A stretch of 64,000 bases of DNA, from positions 186,001 through 250,000 of the forward strand of contig CAJQUW010003455.1 of NCBI GenBank assembly GCA_907163375.1, written 5' to 3'. The notes below the pieces were generated by a model. It was not told where the DNA came from, made no database searches, and saw only the letters and a list, made by a program, of their open reading frames with translations. Position numbers and translations under genes: made by a program. Source of the DNA: Prostheceraeus crozeri (taxonomy: Eukaryota; Platyhelminthes; Polycladida; Euryleptidae). Below, piece by piece: positions 11,968 to 24,286 of this stretch. The first letter of the stretch is position 1, and every line of letters starts with the position of its first letter.

Positions 11968-12159
11968 TAGTATAGTCACCCTAGTAACTATGATAGTGCG
12001 AAAAAGTATTGATATATTTGTTCTATACTACCCCTCGTAAGACCATAAATCAAATATAATTATGATTTAAAAACTTTGAGAAATTCAAGAACTAATGGTT
12101 TAATTGCTTTGACTGAGAAACACGTGGATATATTGTTATCAATTACATGTACATTTCGA

Positions 12160-12168
12160 GAGTAATTG
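12160..12168. repeat. 9-bp target-site duplication, left copy
   Basis: GAGTAATTG lies immediately before the foldback element and is repeated exactly at 17156-17164 immediately after it. Confidence 0.9.
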
Positions 12169-13026
12169 ATGTCGTTGAAATTAGCACCAACTTCAACACC
12201 AACTTTTTGAAGAGAGTTTGTACATAATAGAAAACCACATGTATAAGTACTACTGATGACGCACAGTTTGTACAGACAAAATTTTTTCCAAAATTCGAAC
12301 TCCTTCACCTTCAAAATTCAAATTTAAATTCGAAAAATTGGTGCAAGTATTGGTGCTACCTAGATAGCGAGTTTGTACAGCAATCCGACTGAAAAATTTA
12401 GATACAAGAACAAGAAACTGAGTTTGTACAGCAACTTCCAGCACTTCCCTTATACGAACAACCGGTAAAAACCGACTTTTTCAGAAAATGATAAGATTTT
12501 CCAGAAAAGTTCTTGGTGCTACATGGAAAATGAGTTTGTACGGTGCTCTAACCGGTGGAAGAGTGTTCTACTAATCGAGTCTGAGTTTGAACACACACTT
12601 CTCCGACACTCCAGCACTCCTACGACCGGTAAATACCGGTTATTGTACAGTAACTACAAGAATACTGCCCATTTATGAACAAATCAATTGGTGCCACATG
12701 GAAAATGAGTTTGTACAGTGCTCTAACCGGTGGAAGAGTGCTCTACTAATCAAGTCTGAGTTTGAACACACACTTCTCCGACACTCCAGCACTCCTACGA
12801 CCGGTAAATACCGGTTATTGTACAGTAACTACAAGAATATTGCCCATTTATGAACAAATCAATTGGTGCTACATGGAAAATGAGTTTGTACAGTGCTCTA
12901 ACCGGTGGAAGGTGTTCTACTAATCGAGTCTGAGTTTGAACACACACTTCTCCGACACTACAGCACTCCTACGACCGGTAAATACCGGTTATTGTACAGT
13001 AACTACAAGAATACTGCCCATTTATG
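12169..13026 (+). repeat. Left arm of the foldback element
   Basis: The outer about 360 bp is unique sequence containing repeated GAGTTTGTACAG words. The inner part is tandem 175-bp units anchored by GAGTTTGTAC at 12532, 12707 and 12882, the last cut short. Each unit contains two CCGGT-type palindromic words (ACCGGTGG; CCGGTAAATACCGG). Confidence 0.9.
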
Positions 13027-13517
13027 AACATGGAATGATAAGTTTCTCTTAGTTGGCCGTCAAAGTAAGCGAATTCAAAGTCTCTTTTACCTCGTGATTG
13101 GGATAAATATGACATGGTCTTGGTGTTATTGCAACTAAGTACGTTTTCATATAGTGTTGCGAATTAAATTCCGATAATAGGTTGGGAATGTAGTATGAAT
13201 TGACGGTGATGTATTTCGCTCCTATCTTTGTGATAGAACAACTGATGTTTACAAGAAATTCTTAAGTCCTCAATCGCTACCTAGAATAGACATTTTCACA
13301 TATAGAAGTGGATCTTGGTCTATTTGTGGTTGCAGAATTGATGTAGTTCATTATTTCGATAGATTTATGTTTATGTGAGATAAAAATGGGAAGTTTTTAT
13401 ATGGTCAGTTGATATATTTATCACGTTATTCCGCTTTGAGGCTACTTCCAAGCGGACGTGTCTACCGCTTACACGAAACAATGGTATCACATCTACTTTG
13501 GCCATGACTAAAAGTGC

Positions 13518-13584
13518 TTGAGCGCGACAAATTGTTTTTCTGCAGTTCGACCGGAATTGCAGAAAAAAAATTTGTCGCGCTCAA
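13518..13584. repeat. 31-bp-arm hairpin
   Basis: The arm at 13518-13548 (TTGAGCGCGACAAATT start) pairs with 13554-13584 at 29 of 31 positions around a 5-bp loop. Confidence 0.85.
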
Positions 13585-14625
13585 AATAATTCTATCTTGG
13601 TGGCAAATTTTTGCGACAGATCTCCAACGAGTAATGTTTTCAATTCAACACATGCGTTAATTAATTCGCTATTAATAAGAATCTATGCTATTCAATTTTT
13701 TTGGTTGCTCTAGGCCTACCTATTAGCCTTTTGATGCATGAATTATTTTCAAAATTAAAGTTTTTTTGCTGAAGATGAAAAAGCAATTCAATCTCTTGAC
13801 AGCCTTGTACTTTTTACTTAGTCTAACTGGTTCCCAATTTTGATTGTATTACTTCATTTTCATTTCTATGGAATATAAGTATTTAGTTATTCACTAATGA
13901 ATTATTCAAAGTTGTTCTTTATAATTCAATGAAATCAAGAACACATTGCCATTGTATTTGTTACACAGATCACTGCAGGATCAATTATATCCAAATATGT
14001 GATGACTTCTTCACGACAAGAATATGATGTACATCGAAAGAGCTGATTCAATAAGATGTCCATTTGCTGTTGCTAAAAATAAAGTATTGACACTGTTCAA
14101 CATTGCCTCGGTTCCTTCGAATATCAGGTGACCTGCTCTTCACACAATCTATCTGTCGATGCGCGTATTGGATGTGACGTGCTTTATATTAATTGCTAGC
14201 AGCGGCTGTGAAGAAATCTGTTCGTTAAATGAAAGGACAAATGAAAGCTGCTTGCGTCACTATGGAGGCTAAGTGCCAGATGGACGAGCCCATAGAAATA
14301 AACTGTTTATCTATAGGCCTAACTTCTTACTAGAAGAGACTTTTAGCTTCATAACTGAATACCAGAGTTCCATAAGTGGACAGGTAGTATAATCAAACTG
14401 ATATTCAGTTACAATTCTCATGTGAAACTTAGCGATATCATATAGGCGAGTTGTAACTGATTGCAGGAGATAAATATATCACCTGACCACTGACAGTAAT
14501 TTGTCAGACAAGGAGCTGACTAAGGTGAACTAGTGAGCTCTCGAAAATCTCTCTCCAAACTTCATCTCAGCTTATGGTCGAACTATAGAAAATGTTGTGC
14601 ACAAAAGCACTTTTAATCATCACTA

Positions 14626-15064
14626 CACTAGGTGACATGCCACGCTCAATCACGCGTAATTACACATGACCCCAAACATCCGTGGCTATGCGGGATATTG
14701 CTGCAATATAAGTTAGTATAGTTGGCAGTCCTGTTATATAGACTTTGCGTCTCATGTGTCTGCATGTATCAGAGGCTAAACAATGTGATAGGACCTCAAT
14801 TTCATGCTCAGGGACGACAGAACATGTTTAGCGGTTCATCCGTGATTCAAGCGGCAACGCAGACAACCGTAGACGACGCGCAAACTATAAACGCTCGCCC
14901 GCGCATATTCATAAACATTTCCCATGTTTTAACAGCATCAGATCAAGTGATTTCTGACTCTTAGTGCAGCGCGTATGTACGCGGGTAGAAGAATAGAATG
15001 TCCTTAACCACGGATGTTTGGGGTGTTCCGTAATTACGCGTGAATCACCTAGTGTCACCTAGTG
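14626..15064. mobile_element. 439-bp MITE with CACTAGGTGAC ends, TA-flanked
   Basis: Ends CACTAGGTGAC and GTCACCTAGTG are exact inverted complements, each bordered by TA (14624-14625 and 15065-15066). The inverted repeat extends imperfectly for about 60 bp, including CACGCGTAATTAC and CCCCAAACATCCGTGG with their inverted partners at 15008-15052. The TA flank suggests Tc1/mariner-type mobilisation. It is nested inside the foldback element, so it inserted later or was carried with it. Confidence 0.8.
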
Positions 15065-15825
15065 TATCCCGACCATTTATTTTTGTATTTTAAAAACTTT
15101 ATCGCTTGGTCACATTGTTGGTCATTTACGGTTCATCGTATAGGCTATACGCAAGCCTGTACAATTCTTTCTTTTATACCTTTGATTGTTTTCCGGATTT
15201 TACTAATACCTTAAATTCACATATGTAGACAAACTTTTTTCCTTTTGTATTCTACGGATTCCATTGTTTCGTCCTATCAGCTAGACTATGGGCAAGTATA
15301 TGCAGTTTTTACATTTATTATACCTTCGATTGCTTTCCAGATATTAGTGATGAAATGCAAGCAACACTTACTATCAAGATTGTTGTTTTTTGCCGTGATT
15401 TTTAAGTGCACTTGTAGTTGCTTTATTAACTACAATTTCTTGACACAACTTAGTACAGGCATTTTCAGCGATGTTCCTCTTTTCTATGACTTGTAGTTGT
15501 TATCCTATCTGACCTTTCTATGCTGTGTTTCCCACTGCAATAGAGTATGTAAAAATTGAGAACTCGATATTCATCTGTCGTCCTTCTCCCATGTCAGCAT
15601 TTGGATTTGGTGCAGCTATTCATTTTTGGAGTACCGCCTCAATTAAGCTTTTCACCCGTGACCTTCATGGCGTACACGCCTTTTTCCAGAGTTTTGTGCA
15701 CCATTCTCAGTAGATTTCATATTTTGATGAATATCAACAATTCTTGAAACAAAACATTGTTTTAATTGTCGTTTCACTGGTCAAAACTAGCGATTCAACC
15801 GACAATTCAATTTTGAAACAAGTGA

Positions 15826-17155
15826 ATTTTGAGAAGTGTGTGTTCAAACTCAGACTCGATTAGTAGAACACTCTTCCACCGGTTAGAGCACTGTACAAAC
15901 TCATTTTCCATGTAGCACCAATTGATTTGTTCATAAATGGTCAGTATTCTTGTAGTTACTGTACAATAGCCGGTATTCGCCGGTCGTAGGAGTGCTGGGG
16001 TGTCGGAGACGTGTGTGTTCAAACTCAGACTCGATTAGTAGAGCACTCTTCCATCAGTTAGACAACTGTACAAACTTATTTTCCATGTAGCACCAATTGA
16101 TTTGTTCATAAATGGGCAGTATTCTTGTAGTTACTAGATAATAACCGGTATTCGCCGGTCGAAGGAGTGCTGGAGTGTCGGAGAAGTGTGTGTTCAAACT
16201 CAGACTCGATTAGTAGAACACTCTTCCATCGGTTAGAGCACTGTACAAACTCATTTTCCATGTAGCACCAATTGATTTGTTCATAAATGGGCAGTATTCT
16301 TGTAGTTACTGTACAATAACCGGTATTTACCGGTCGCAGGAGTGCTGGAGTGTCGGAGAAGTGTGTGTTCAAACTCAGACTCGATTAGTAGAACACTCTT
16401 CCACCGGTTAGAGCACTGTACAAACTCATTTTCCATGTAGCACCAATTGATTTGTTCATAAATGGGCAGTATTCTTGTAGTTAGCCTACTGTACAATAAC
16501 CGGTATTTACCGGTCGTAGGAGTGCTGGAGTGTCGGAGAAGTGTGTGTTCAAACTCAGACTCGATTAGTAGAGCACTCTTCCATCGGTTAGAGCACTGTA
16601 CAAACTCATTTTCCATGTAGCACCAATTGATTTGTTCATAAATGGGCAGTATTCTTGTAGTTATTGTACAATAACCGGTATTTACCGGTCGTAGGAGTGC
16701 TGGAGTGTCGGAGAAGTGTGCGTTCAAACTCAGACTCGATTAGTAGAGCACTCTTCCACCGGTTAGAGCACCGTACAAACTCATTTTCCATGTAGCACCA
16801 AGAACTTTTCTGGAAAATCTTATCATTTTTTGAAAAAATTGGTTTTTGGCGGTTTTTTCCGGTTGTTCGTGTAAGGAAAGTGCTGGAAGTTGCTGTACAA
16901 ACTCAGGTTTTTGCTCTTGTATCTAAATTTTTCCATCGGAATGCTGTACAAACTCGCTAACTAGGTAGCACCAATACTTGCACCAATTTTTCGAATTTAA
17001 ATTTGAATTTTGAAGGTGAAGGAGTTCGAATTTTGGAAAAAATTTTGTCTGTACAAACTGTGCGTCATCAGTAGTACTTATACATTTGGTTTTCTATTCT
17101 GTACAAACTCTATTCAAAAAGTTGGTGTTGAAGTTGGTGCTAACTTCAACGACAT
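15826..17155 (-). repeat. Right arm of the foldback element (six units)
   Basis: Inverted relative to the left arm. The TGTACAAAC anchor recurs at 15892, 16067, 16242, 16417, 16597 and 16772 (the last with C for T), giving spacings of 175, 175, 175, 180 and 175 bp. The 180-bp step results from a short insertion (GCCTAC region) near 16485. The outer part mirrors the left outer sequence and ends TTCAACGACAT. Confidence 0.9.
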
Positions 17156-17164
17156 GAGTAATTG
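17156..17164. repeat. 9-bp target-site duplication, right copy
   Basis: GAGTAATTG, identical to 12160-12168. Confidence 0.9.
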
Positions 17165-17231
17165 ACCCATATCTGATATGTACATGTATATACATAAATA
17201 GTACTGTATATACAGTTGTTGTTCTTTGCAG

Positions 17232-19367
17232 GTGGGTCGATGTGCGCAGACCAGCAAGGATCAGCGGAATCCGAAAGGAAACGAAGAAGAATATCAGCTT
17301 TCAAGAGTACGAGCATCATCAGTGAGGCATCCGTTGCTGAAGAACGAACAGGAGGACTGATTGCTTCAGCCTCAGAACTCATTGTGACTGACCCAGTGTT
17401 TGCAGATATATCATCTTCCACCATCTTTGATCGACCTCCAGTGTCTAATACTGCATCTTAAATAAACAAGAACCCAGGGCCATCGCTTGAGAATTTTGAG
17501 ATTCAAACATGTTCACTCTTGGCACTACTGCAGCCAGACGATGAACCATCGTCGGAATATCAATTAACTGTCGATGATAATCATCATGATATCACTCCAG
17601 AAGAATTTCAAGTAGACGACCTTTCAATTGAAAATATTGAGAGCACTTCAGACGATCAGACGAGAAAATCGAAACGTAAAGGTTCTTTGATCAAACAAAG
17701 TCGCAATGCTGGAAACAGTTAACGATCCGAAAAATTGAATGAAATGAAACACGCTGCAAAATTAGGAGACCGTTGTTCGGTAACTAGTCGATGTAAGAAC
17801 AGAGGACTTCATTGTAAAATTATTACGGAGGAGCAGCGAGTTACCATATTCAGCGCGTACTATGCACTACCTGATTTGACATCAAAGCGTACTTATCTGA
17901 ATTTACATGTCCAACAAGAAGACTGTAGTAAAGCAATTGGTAAATTGAGACAATACACCAATCATTATTTTTTAACAGTTGATGGAAAGCGAGTAGAAGT
18001 TTGCAAAAATGATGTTTCTCAATACTATGGGCATATCCGAGCGACAAGTTATAACAATGCATCAGAAGAGAGGTTCTGAAGGTGTATTTTCTCCAGAAAA
18101 ACGTGGGGGTTATTTCGGTCAAAGAGCAATCGATTCCGAGAAAGAAACGGCAGATATTCTTCAGCATATCAATCGATTTCCTAAGGTAGAAGCCCACTAT
18201 GTCAGAAAAGATAGCTCTAAACACTATTTGTCATCGGATCTCACAGTTCCAATAATGTATAATATGTACAAGCAAAATTGCGATACGTCTGATACTGCGT
18301 CATATAGCAAATATTACAAGATTTTCAAGATACAGAATCTCAGTTTCTTTCGCCCGAAAAAGGATCAGTGTGGACTTTGCACTTCAGTTAGAGATAGAGA
18401 ATCAAATGATAATACGGTTGAAGGAAAACAGAAATATGACGATCACGTTGCACAAAAGCAGAAGACAAGGATGGACAAGGCTTCTAGCAAAGCAAAGGCC
18501 GAAGAGAATTTTCAGCATGTCAGTTTTGCATTTGATCTTGAGCAAGTGATTCTACTTCCTCAGTCAAAACGTTCCGAGATTTTTTACAAAAGACGCTTGA
18601 GTAATTATAACTTGACATTATACAGTTTGGAATCATTACATTACATTACAGTTCAGGAATCATGGGCGTTTTTGTGGCATGAATACCTTGCGGGTCGCGG
18701 AGCGATCGAAATTGCATCTTGCATTCACCGATACTTAAGACATATTGATTCAAAGAAAACAGAAAGTGTAGATATGTTCTGTGATGGCTGTTCAGGCCAG
18801 AACAAGAATTCTATCATTCCAGCGATGATGCTTCACATGGTAGAAAATTCAATGCACATCAAGCGAATTCGTCTTATAATTTTGGTGCCACATCATGGCC
18901 AAAATGAAAATGACACCATTCACGCATGTGTTGAACGTGCTATGAAAAGAGCAGGTGATATTTTCGTTCCATCACAACTGGTACCGTTGATCCGATGTTC
19001 ACGGAAGAAACCAATTGAAGTTATTGAAACGACGACTGAAATGATATTAGACTGGCAAAAACTAGCTCAAGATCTTCGAATTTTGCGTATCCGGACCAGT
19101 AATTCAGGAGAGCAAATTAGATGGCCCAAGATGGCTCAAATAGAAGTAACACACTTAGCCGAAACCTTTGATCATATAGATCTCCGACAAAATCGTCGAA
19201 CTGCTTCCAATGATTTTCAAATGAATGAATTGCCTGATCCGTCTAGATTGCAATCACCATCTCTATCATCTGAGAAATATGCAGATCTGGTTTCCTTGTG
19301 TACCGGACCTACACCTATCAATCATCCGGACTATCGGAGATTTTATACCCAACTTCAGCATCAGTGA
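17232..19367 (+). pseudogene. DDE-like transposon protein with D-G-C-x-GQNKN motif (decayed)
   Basis: The open stretch follows a good acceptor (TTCTTTGCAG, ending 17231). One frame runs from 17232 to about 18007, interrupted by in-frame TAA codons at 17459 and 17720; a one-base shift near 18008 moves it to the frame that ends at the TGA before 19368. N-terminal features are acidic/Ser-rich. A Cys cluster (GDRCSVTSRCKNRGLHC) comes next, then VCKN/MFLNTMG, SFFRPKKDQCGLC, FAFDLEQVILLPQ, GRGAIEIASC, MFCDGCSGQNKN and PHHGQNENDTIHACVERA. I recognise this motif series from a very large, uncharacterised invertebrate family (probably the one catalogued as DUF7869, unverified). The acidic residues fit an RNase H-fold transposase triad, which is inference. 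Any upstream exon would lie beyond the foldback element. Confidence 0.75.
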
Positions 19368-19993
19368 CGATTGACTCTTCTTATCATTCTTGTAAATGAA
19401 ATATTGAAATATTCAACGGTTGAAATATTCTGATACGATATATCGTATGCCACCATGTCATGTTTAATAAGAGTTTTGCTTATGATGTTGATGTATAACA
19501 AAGTAAAACACCCGATGTATTCTATCGAAGTGTCGCATAAGTGTCGTATGCAACGGTTAGTCTAATATAATATCTACCGAACTGTCGTATGACTTTTGGT
19601 GCTTTTTTCGTTTTAAAATGTAGTGAAATTTTAAATCGCTTGGGTGAATATGGATAGGAGTGGTCATTAGCTGCATCCAAAAGATGCGGTTTTTTAGAAA
19701 TGAGAGATAGAAAAAGACAACATTTTCAAACGTCAATCCCCAAAAATCACACATTTTCTCATACGACGGTTCGACAAAAGACCATCGATTTGCTTGGCCG
19801 CCTAGCATGCGTAGATCTTAGTCGTTAATAGGAACGGGTGAATTGAAATGTAATAGCTTCTCAGCTCACAACTGAAAGTTTGATACGTAAACCATATATC
19901 CTCTTATAGACCAATTATGAACTTTAGAGGAAATGCGGAAGAAGCGAATGACATCGTACTACATCAAGTTAGGAAATCACAAATTTCTTTCAG
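19368..19993. other. Non-coding stretch
   Basis: No supported gene. Short TCGTATG/CATACGA words recur between about 19440 and 19770, with no clear element boundary. Confidence 0.4.
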
Positions 19994-20260
19994 GATTCGT
20001 TGGATTGTTTCGAAGTGGAGGAGCAGTGGTGGCGGAGCAGGAGAAATGCGTCGAAACCTCCGAAACATCATGACCGTGACAACTGGAATAAATATGCCAA
20101 GGTACCCCTTCTTCCCAACATCAGTTCATCTACAATTGATGGAAAGGTTGTCAAGTTGAAAAATGCATGTCAAATAGATGGCTTTCTGACGATGATGGAA
20201 CTCGAATCAAAATTCAACACTGACTTCATCAAGAAATGTTCAGGGAAGAGTAAAGCCATC
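19994..20260 (+). CDS. Unidentified exon-like open stretch
   Basis: A TTCTTTCAG acceptor ends at 19993 and an open frame follows (DSLDCFEVEEQWWRSRRNAS, then a basic KPPKHHDRDNWNKY segment and GKVVKLKNACQIDGF). It stays open until it runs into the CCTGTGCAAACG repeat at 20261, where the sense probably ends. I do not recognise the product. It could be a host or a transposon exon; the downstream part may have been displaced by the repeat. Confidence 0.3.
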
Positions 20261-20520
20261 CCTGTGCAAACGTAAATGTCGGACCGTGTCCGGGCCGAAA
20301 ACAGCAAAGTGCGACTCTTCGGCCATCTTAAGCAATTTCAATTCAAATGAAGTTTCTATCGTAATTCACATTGTCTGTCTTATGATATCAACTGCTAAAT
20401 ATTTTTTTGATATGGAATAAATAGAAATGTTTTGATAATCACGCATTTTTATGAATGTCGGCAGAAGTGCGTCATAATTCGGTCAATCGACTTTCGGCAG
20501 AACTTCGGCAACACGAAAAA
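20261..20520. mobile_element. GGCCGA/TTCGGC-rich repeat with CCTGTGCAAACG end
   Basis: The left end CCTGTGCAAACG (20261-20272) is the exact complement of the end of a related repeat at 56554-56565. Words of the type GGCCGAA and CTTCGGC recur to about 20515. The right boundary is not clear. Confidence 0.5.
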
Positions 20521-22583
20521 CGTAGCTGACTTCGGAACATAGCGATTAATCGCACTTGATCCGAATACAGCTCATTACAAGATTTGTCATTATTTGACTC
20601 CACTTTTCCAAACACCAAACTAAATAACACGCTGAATATAAGCTTCATTTGAAGAATATAACCTAGTGCTAACACAGCGAAAGAGACGTTATACATTGAG
20701 ATAGTTTTTTCTTATTGTATTTTTCTAGTGACAATTTTTATTTTGATGAGAGCAGTTTTTATGAGAGCATGAAAATTATAATGGCTATAAAATTTTGTCG
20801 TAACAAAACTGTCAGAAAACGTATTTTTTCACTTTAGTCACATTGTTAGTTTTCGCTAATATAACGAAAGATTTGTAGGCCTATTTCAATTTGCATGTGT
20901 CAATAAGTAAAGGGTACCTATGCAGATTAACACTTTTATTGCGCACATATGGACAGTGTACCATGCTTGTATTTTGTCTTCTAGTAAGTCTAACTATTGC
21001 ACCTGAATTGCTCCAGCATGATAATAGGGAAATATTTAAAACTTATTTTTTCAATATTAGAAGAGATGCTTACAAAAATAACATGTATATAGCCTATATA
21101 TTAATTGCTTATGAAGATTTTGCCACTTTGTATTGTCAACAGTCATCGTACACAGTTTGGGTTGATGAATGATTTTTACACATACGTGACACGCACTGCA
21201 TTTTTGACTCAATCGAGAACGCTCAGTACAAAGAGAATTCCTGTCTCAATCTCCTGTTTCCGAGGTTTGTGAGACAAATTGGGGTTGTTACACTCCAGCC
21301 GCATAGCTCTGCGAGCGCTACCACGAAGTTGGGGGTATTTTGGCTCTTTGCTAAAAAAAGGATCACATTTTACCGATCAAGCACACGCCTGAGCCGCTGT
21401 AATAGCCACTGCCGATTGATATATACTTCAATATGAGCATTCCGCAAAAAAGCAAAACACTTGGTATTTTGAAAGACGAAAACGCTGCTCAAAGTCTCCA
21501 CTTAATTCATGAAGCAACTGGATATATTCAAGCGCAAAATTTCGATGAAACTTCCATGTAATTAGCGGAAACTAGAAATATGATGCGAACTTTGATAGTT
21601 GTTTGTGCGTTACTTAGATACGGGTTGCATTTAAGAGACATCACTTTAAAACAAAAATCTAATTAATTATAACAATTTTCATTCATAAGATATCTGATGT
21701 GCTCAATATTGAATATTGTGATAGGGCATCGATCGGCAATTGTTTGATTGTTGTCCTTAAAACAATTCAAGCATGAGCGTACAAAGAACTCAACGGTGTG
21801 ATAATGCTTGGAATGTTTGTTTTTCATGAAAACTGTATTGGGATTTTGCATTTCTGTTTAACAATTTGAGTATAAAATCTCATGAGACTTATTCCACGGC
21901 TGAGGTGCGGATTGATAAATGTGAATATAACAAAATAGTACTTACAATCTAAAAATGAAATGAGTGTCAAACATAGAGTTCGGACTGAACTCTCAGGGAT
22001 GGATTCGGCTGTCGCCGTGACTCTAGAGGTGACGTGATTCCATCCTTGCCATTGTTGGCAATGGTGGAGAGTGGCATAGAGAGAACTGTCTCCCTTTGTC
22101 TTGTGAGTTCGGAACACACTTCGATGTGACGAGCTGTCGATGTTGTTAGGGCTGTTGTCACAATGAAGACTGAACAACTGACAAGTCAATCGTACCTACC
22201 TTTGACTCACTGTTTCTCCATGAAAAATTCGTCAAATAAAAATATTATTCACATAGTTCGACTCCTCACGATCTAAATTTACTGACTGTGTACGTTCAAT
22301 GGGGTGTCAATGATCTGGTTTGTCAGAATACAGACTTGAATTAGCATTGTATTGAATGTGAAACGGATCTTTCTGCCCCTCGGGACTAGCACTCGGCGTG
22401 CCCATCAGTCTTAAAAGATTTCATCTCCAGAACAAACAACGCAGACAAAGCAAAGATCTCTGCAATTATCACAGAAAATTATTAACCACATCACTTTTAT
22501 CCAAGACTAAAATATCATTGCACTTTAAATTTTGTTTAAAGTTGTTGTACATTTAGATATTTGGGTACTTTCAATATGCCAAT
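20521..22583. other. Non-coding stretch
   Basis: No supported gene. A 42-codon frame at 21432-21560 and minus-strand frames near 21967-22189 have no recognisable motif. TAGGCCTA at 20876-20883. Confidence 0.4.
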
Positions 22584-22905
22584 ATACTATATGGAGGGCA
22601 TTACATAAACAAAGTCACCGAAATGAGAGGAGGGCCAATTCAAATTTTGGCGCGAAACTTTTTTAATGTTTTGTCATTATTATCTAAAATTACATGCTTG
22701 TCAGGGAAATGGATGAATTATCACAACTATGTTGTGGTTGATTCTTGTAAATTATTTTTTTTTATCTAAAATAAAAATAATGCCGAACGAGTATTGTTTT
22801 AGTGCACGCGAATTGGCCTGCGCTAATATGATTAGAGAGGTCACCTCTCTCGGTTATCTCTGCGAACTGTAGTAAATCTCGTGAGTTACTTCTATAGAAA
22901 ACTGC
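22584..22905 (+). mobile_element. 5'-truncated mariner remnant
   Basis: The stretch is a close match, in opposite orientation, to about 46400-46705. It begins exactly in the C-terminal codons of the mariner at 46.6-47.7 kb (reading NTIWRALHKQSHRNERRA to a stop) and continues through the same 3' region, including the AGAGAGGT / ACCTCTCT palindrome at about 22831-22848. Everything upstream of the last about 30 codons is missing. Confidence 0.8.
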
Positions 22906-24284
22906 AGAGCTGTATTGTGTTACGTGAATCTTGCAAGAACGTGCTCTCAGCCAGAGCATAACTAATGAATTATTTATGTTGAAGAAGTGTATCAGATACT
23001 TATGATTGTCCTATAACACGTCCTGTCGATTTCCGATTTTTGCGCGTGTCTGGATGGAGTGTCGATATAAATAGGGAAATTTAATGCAAGCTTCAGGGAG
23101 GATATAATCAGTTTCAGTGGCTGTAAGAAATCTTTAATATTAAAGGTCTAGGGGGAAGGTAAATTTCTTGCATCTGTTGGAGGACAGCGCCGCTAATGGG
23201 GAATGTGAATTGAAATTCAATTTGAAAAATTAATGAAATAATACAGGGATCTCTAGTGCCATGAAATTTTAACTTGTATACCATAATATCATATCCCACA
23301 ATGATCAATCGCTCAGAACCGGTTTGAAAGTGGTAGTTTAGGTGCAATGCTCAGAATTCTGATGTCTGAGGTCCATGAATGTTAAAATAATAGGGCTTGC
23401 TCTCACAGCGACCAGTGCACATAGCACTTCATAACTGAAAAATTACGTTATTGTATGTATTTTCACGTTATTACATAATCTACCTTCAAGGTAAAATACA
23501 TTTTGTGCAATGCTGAAACAAAAGGTTTTAAATAATTGATGACTAAAGCAAAACATTGCATGCATAGAATCCCTCCTCTACTCGACTCGAGGTTGAGAAA
23601 AGCCCGACTCTCAGGGTCCAGGTTTCTTCCCTTTTTTTATTTTGTGTACGGATTCTACGGGATTGCAAAATGCATGTGAATCAGTAGTAAGGAAATGCTT
23701 TCCGCTGCTGTTATGTGAACAAACTAATTGATCAGGCGAGTTAACTCATTAGAAGCTTATGCTCGATCATTCATTTAGTAAAAGCTGTTATTCCTCCACG
23801 CTGTTGTTTGGCAATATGCGTCCAGCAACACATTTACATTTTTGGTTTCTCCTTAACAATCTCTCCATCGGATATTAGTAATGTACTCAATGGTGAATTG
23901 CTAATTTTTAGGTCCATTTGCTGCTTTTGCTTTAACGACATACTTGTCTTATGGTTCGCGGTGATAACGACACTTCAGTTATCAGGAAATTCCAAATGTT
24001 TTGCATTTAATGCATTCCCATTGATACTTACATGTTCATCTTGATTTCCTGACTTGTTTAACCCGCTACATATATATATATATATATCTGAGTCGACTAT
24101 AATCGACCATACATCATTCTGGCTGATAGTGGCTAAACAATAATTTTCGGAGTCAATGAAGATGATTTTCATCAATAACTCATCTCTGACATCGCTATCA
24201 TCACTGATTCGCTATGATGATCAGAACAAATCACACCACTTAATATTTCATTAATTACTGATGGTAGAACTATCAGTTGCTTAA
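22906..24284. other. Non-coding stretch with TA microsatellite
   Basis: No supported gene. A (TA)n run lies at about 24069-24087. Confidence 0.45.
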
Positions 24285-24286
24285 TA

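Larger units (their letters stand above)
9766..12159. other. Non-coding stretch between Tigger and foldback elements
   Basis: No supported gene. It holds TG/ATGTAC-rich sequence near 10655-10740, short duplications (listed separately), a CCCACTGGG-bounded repeat, and a TAGGCCTA octamer at 11195-11202. Confidence 0.5.
13027..15825. other. Central region of the foldback element
   Basis: No coding region is supported. It contains the hairpin at 13518-13584 and a nested MITE at 14626-15064. TAGGCCTA octamers occur at 13711 and 14314. Confidence 0.5.
12169..17155. mobile_element. 4,987-bp foldback element with modular arms
   Basis: The element begins ATGTCGTTGAA and ends TTCAACGACAT, exact inverted complements, and is flanked by a perfect 9-bp duplication GAGTAATTG. 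Its arms (about 858 bp left, 1,330 bp right) are inverted copies made of a unique outer part and 175-bp tandem units. The middle (13027-15825) has no credible coding region but holds a 31-bp hairpin and a nested TA-flanked MITE. A 9-bp duplication is typical of Mutator-like and Drosophila FB-type foldback elements; that comparison is from general knowledge, and the element's class is inferred. It is non-autonomous. It lies just upstream of the decayed gene at 17232. Confidence 0.9.

Noticed and set aside
16106..16727. Long minus-strand open frames in the foldback arm
   Set aside because: They are translations of the 175-bp repeat (175 is not a multiple of 3, so frames shift between units); the same peptide appears in several frames.
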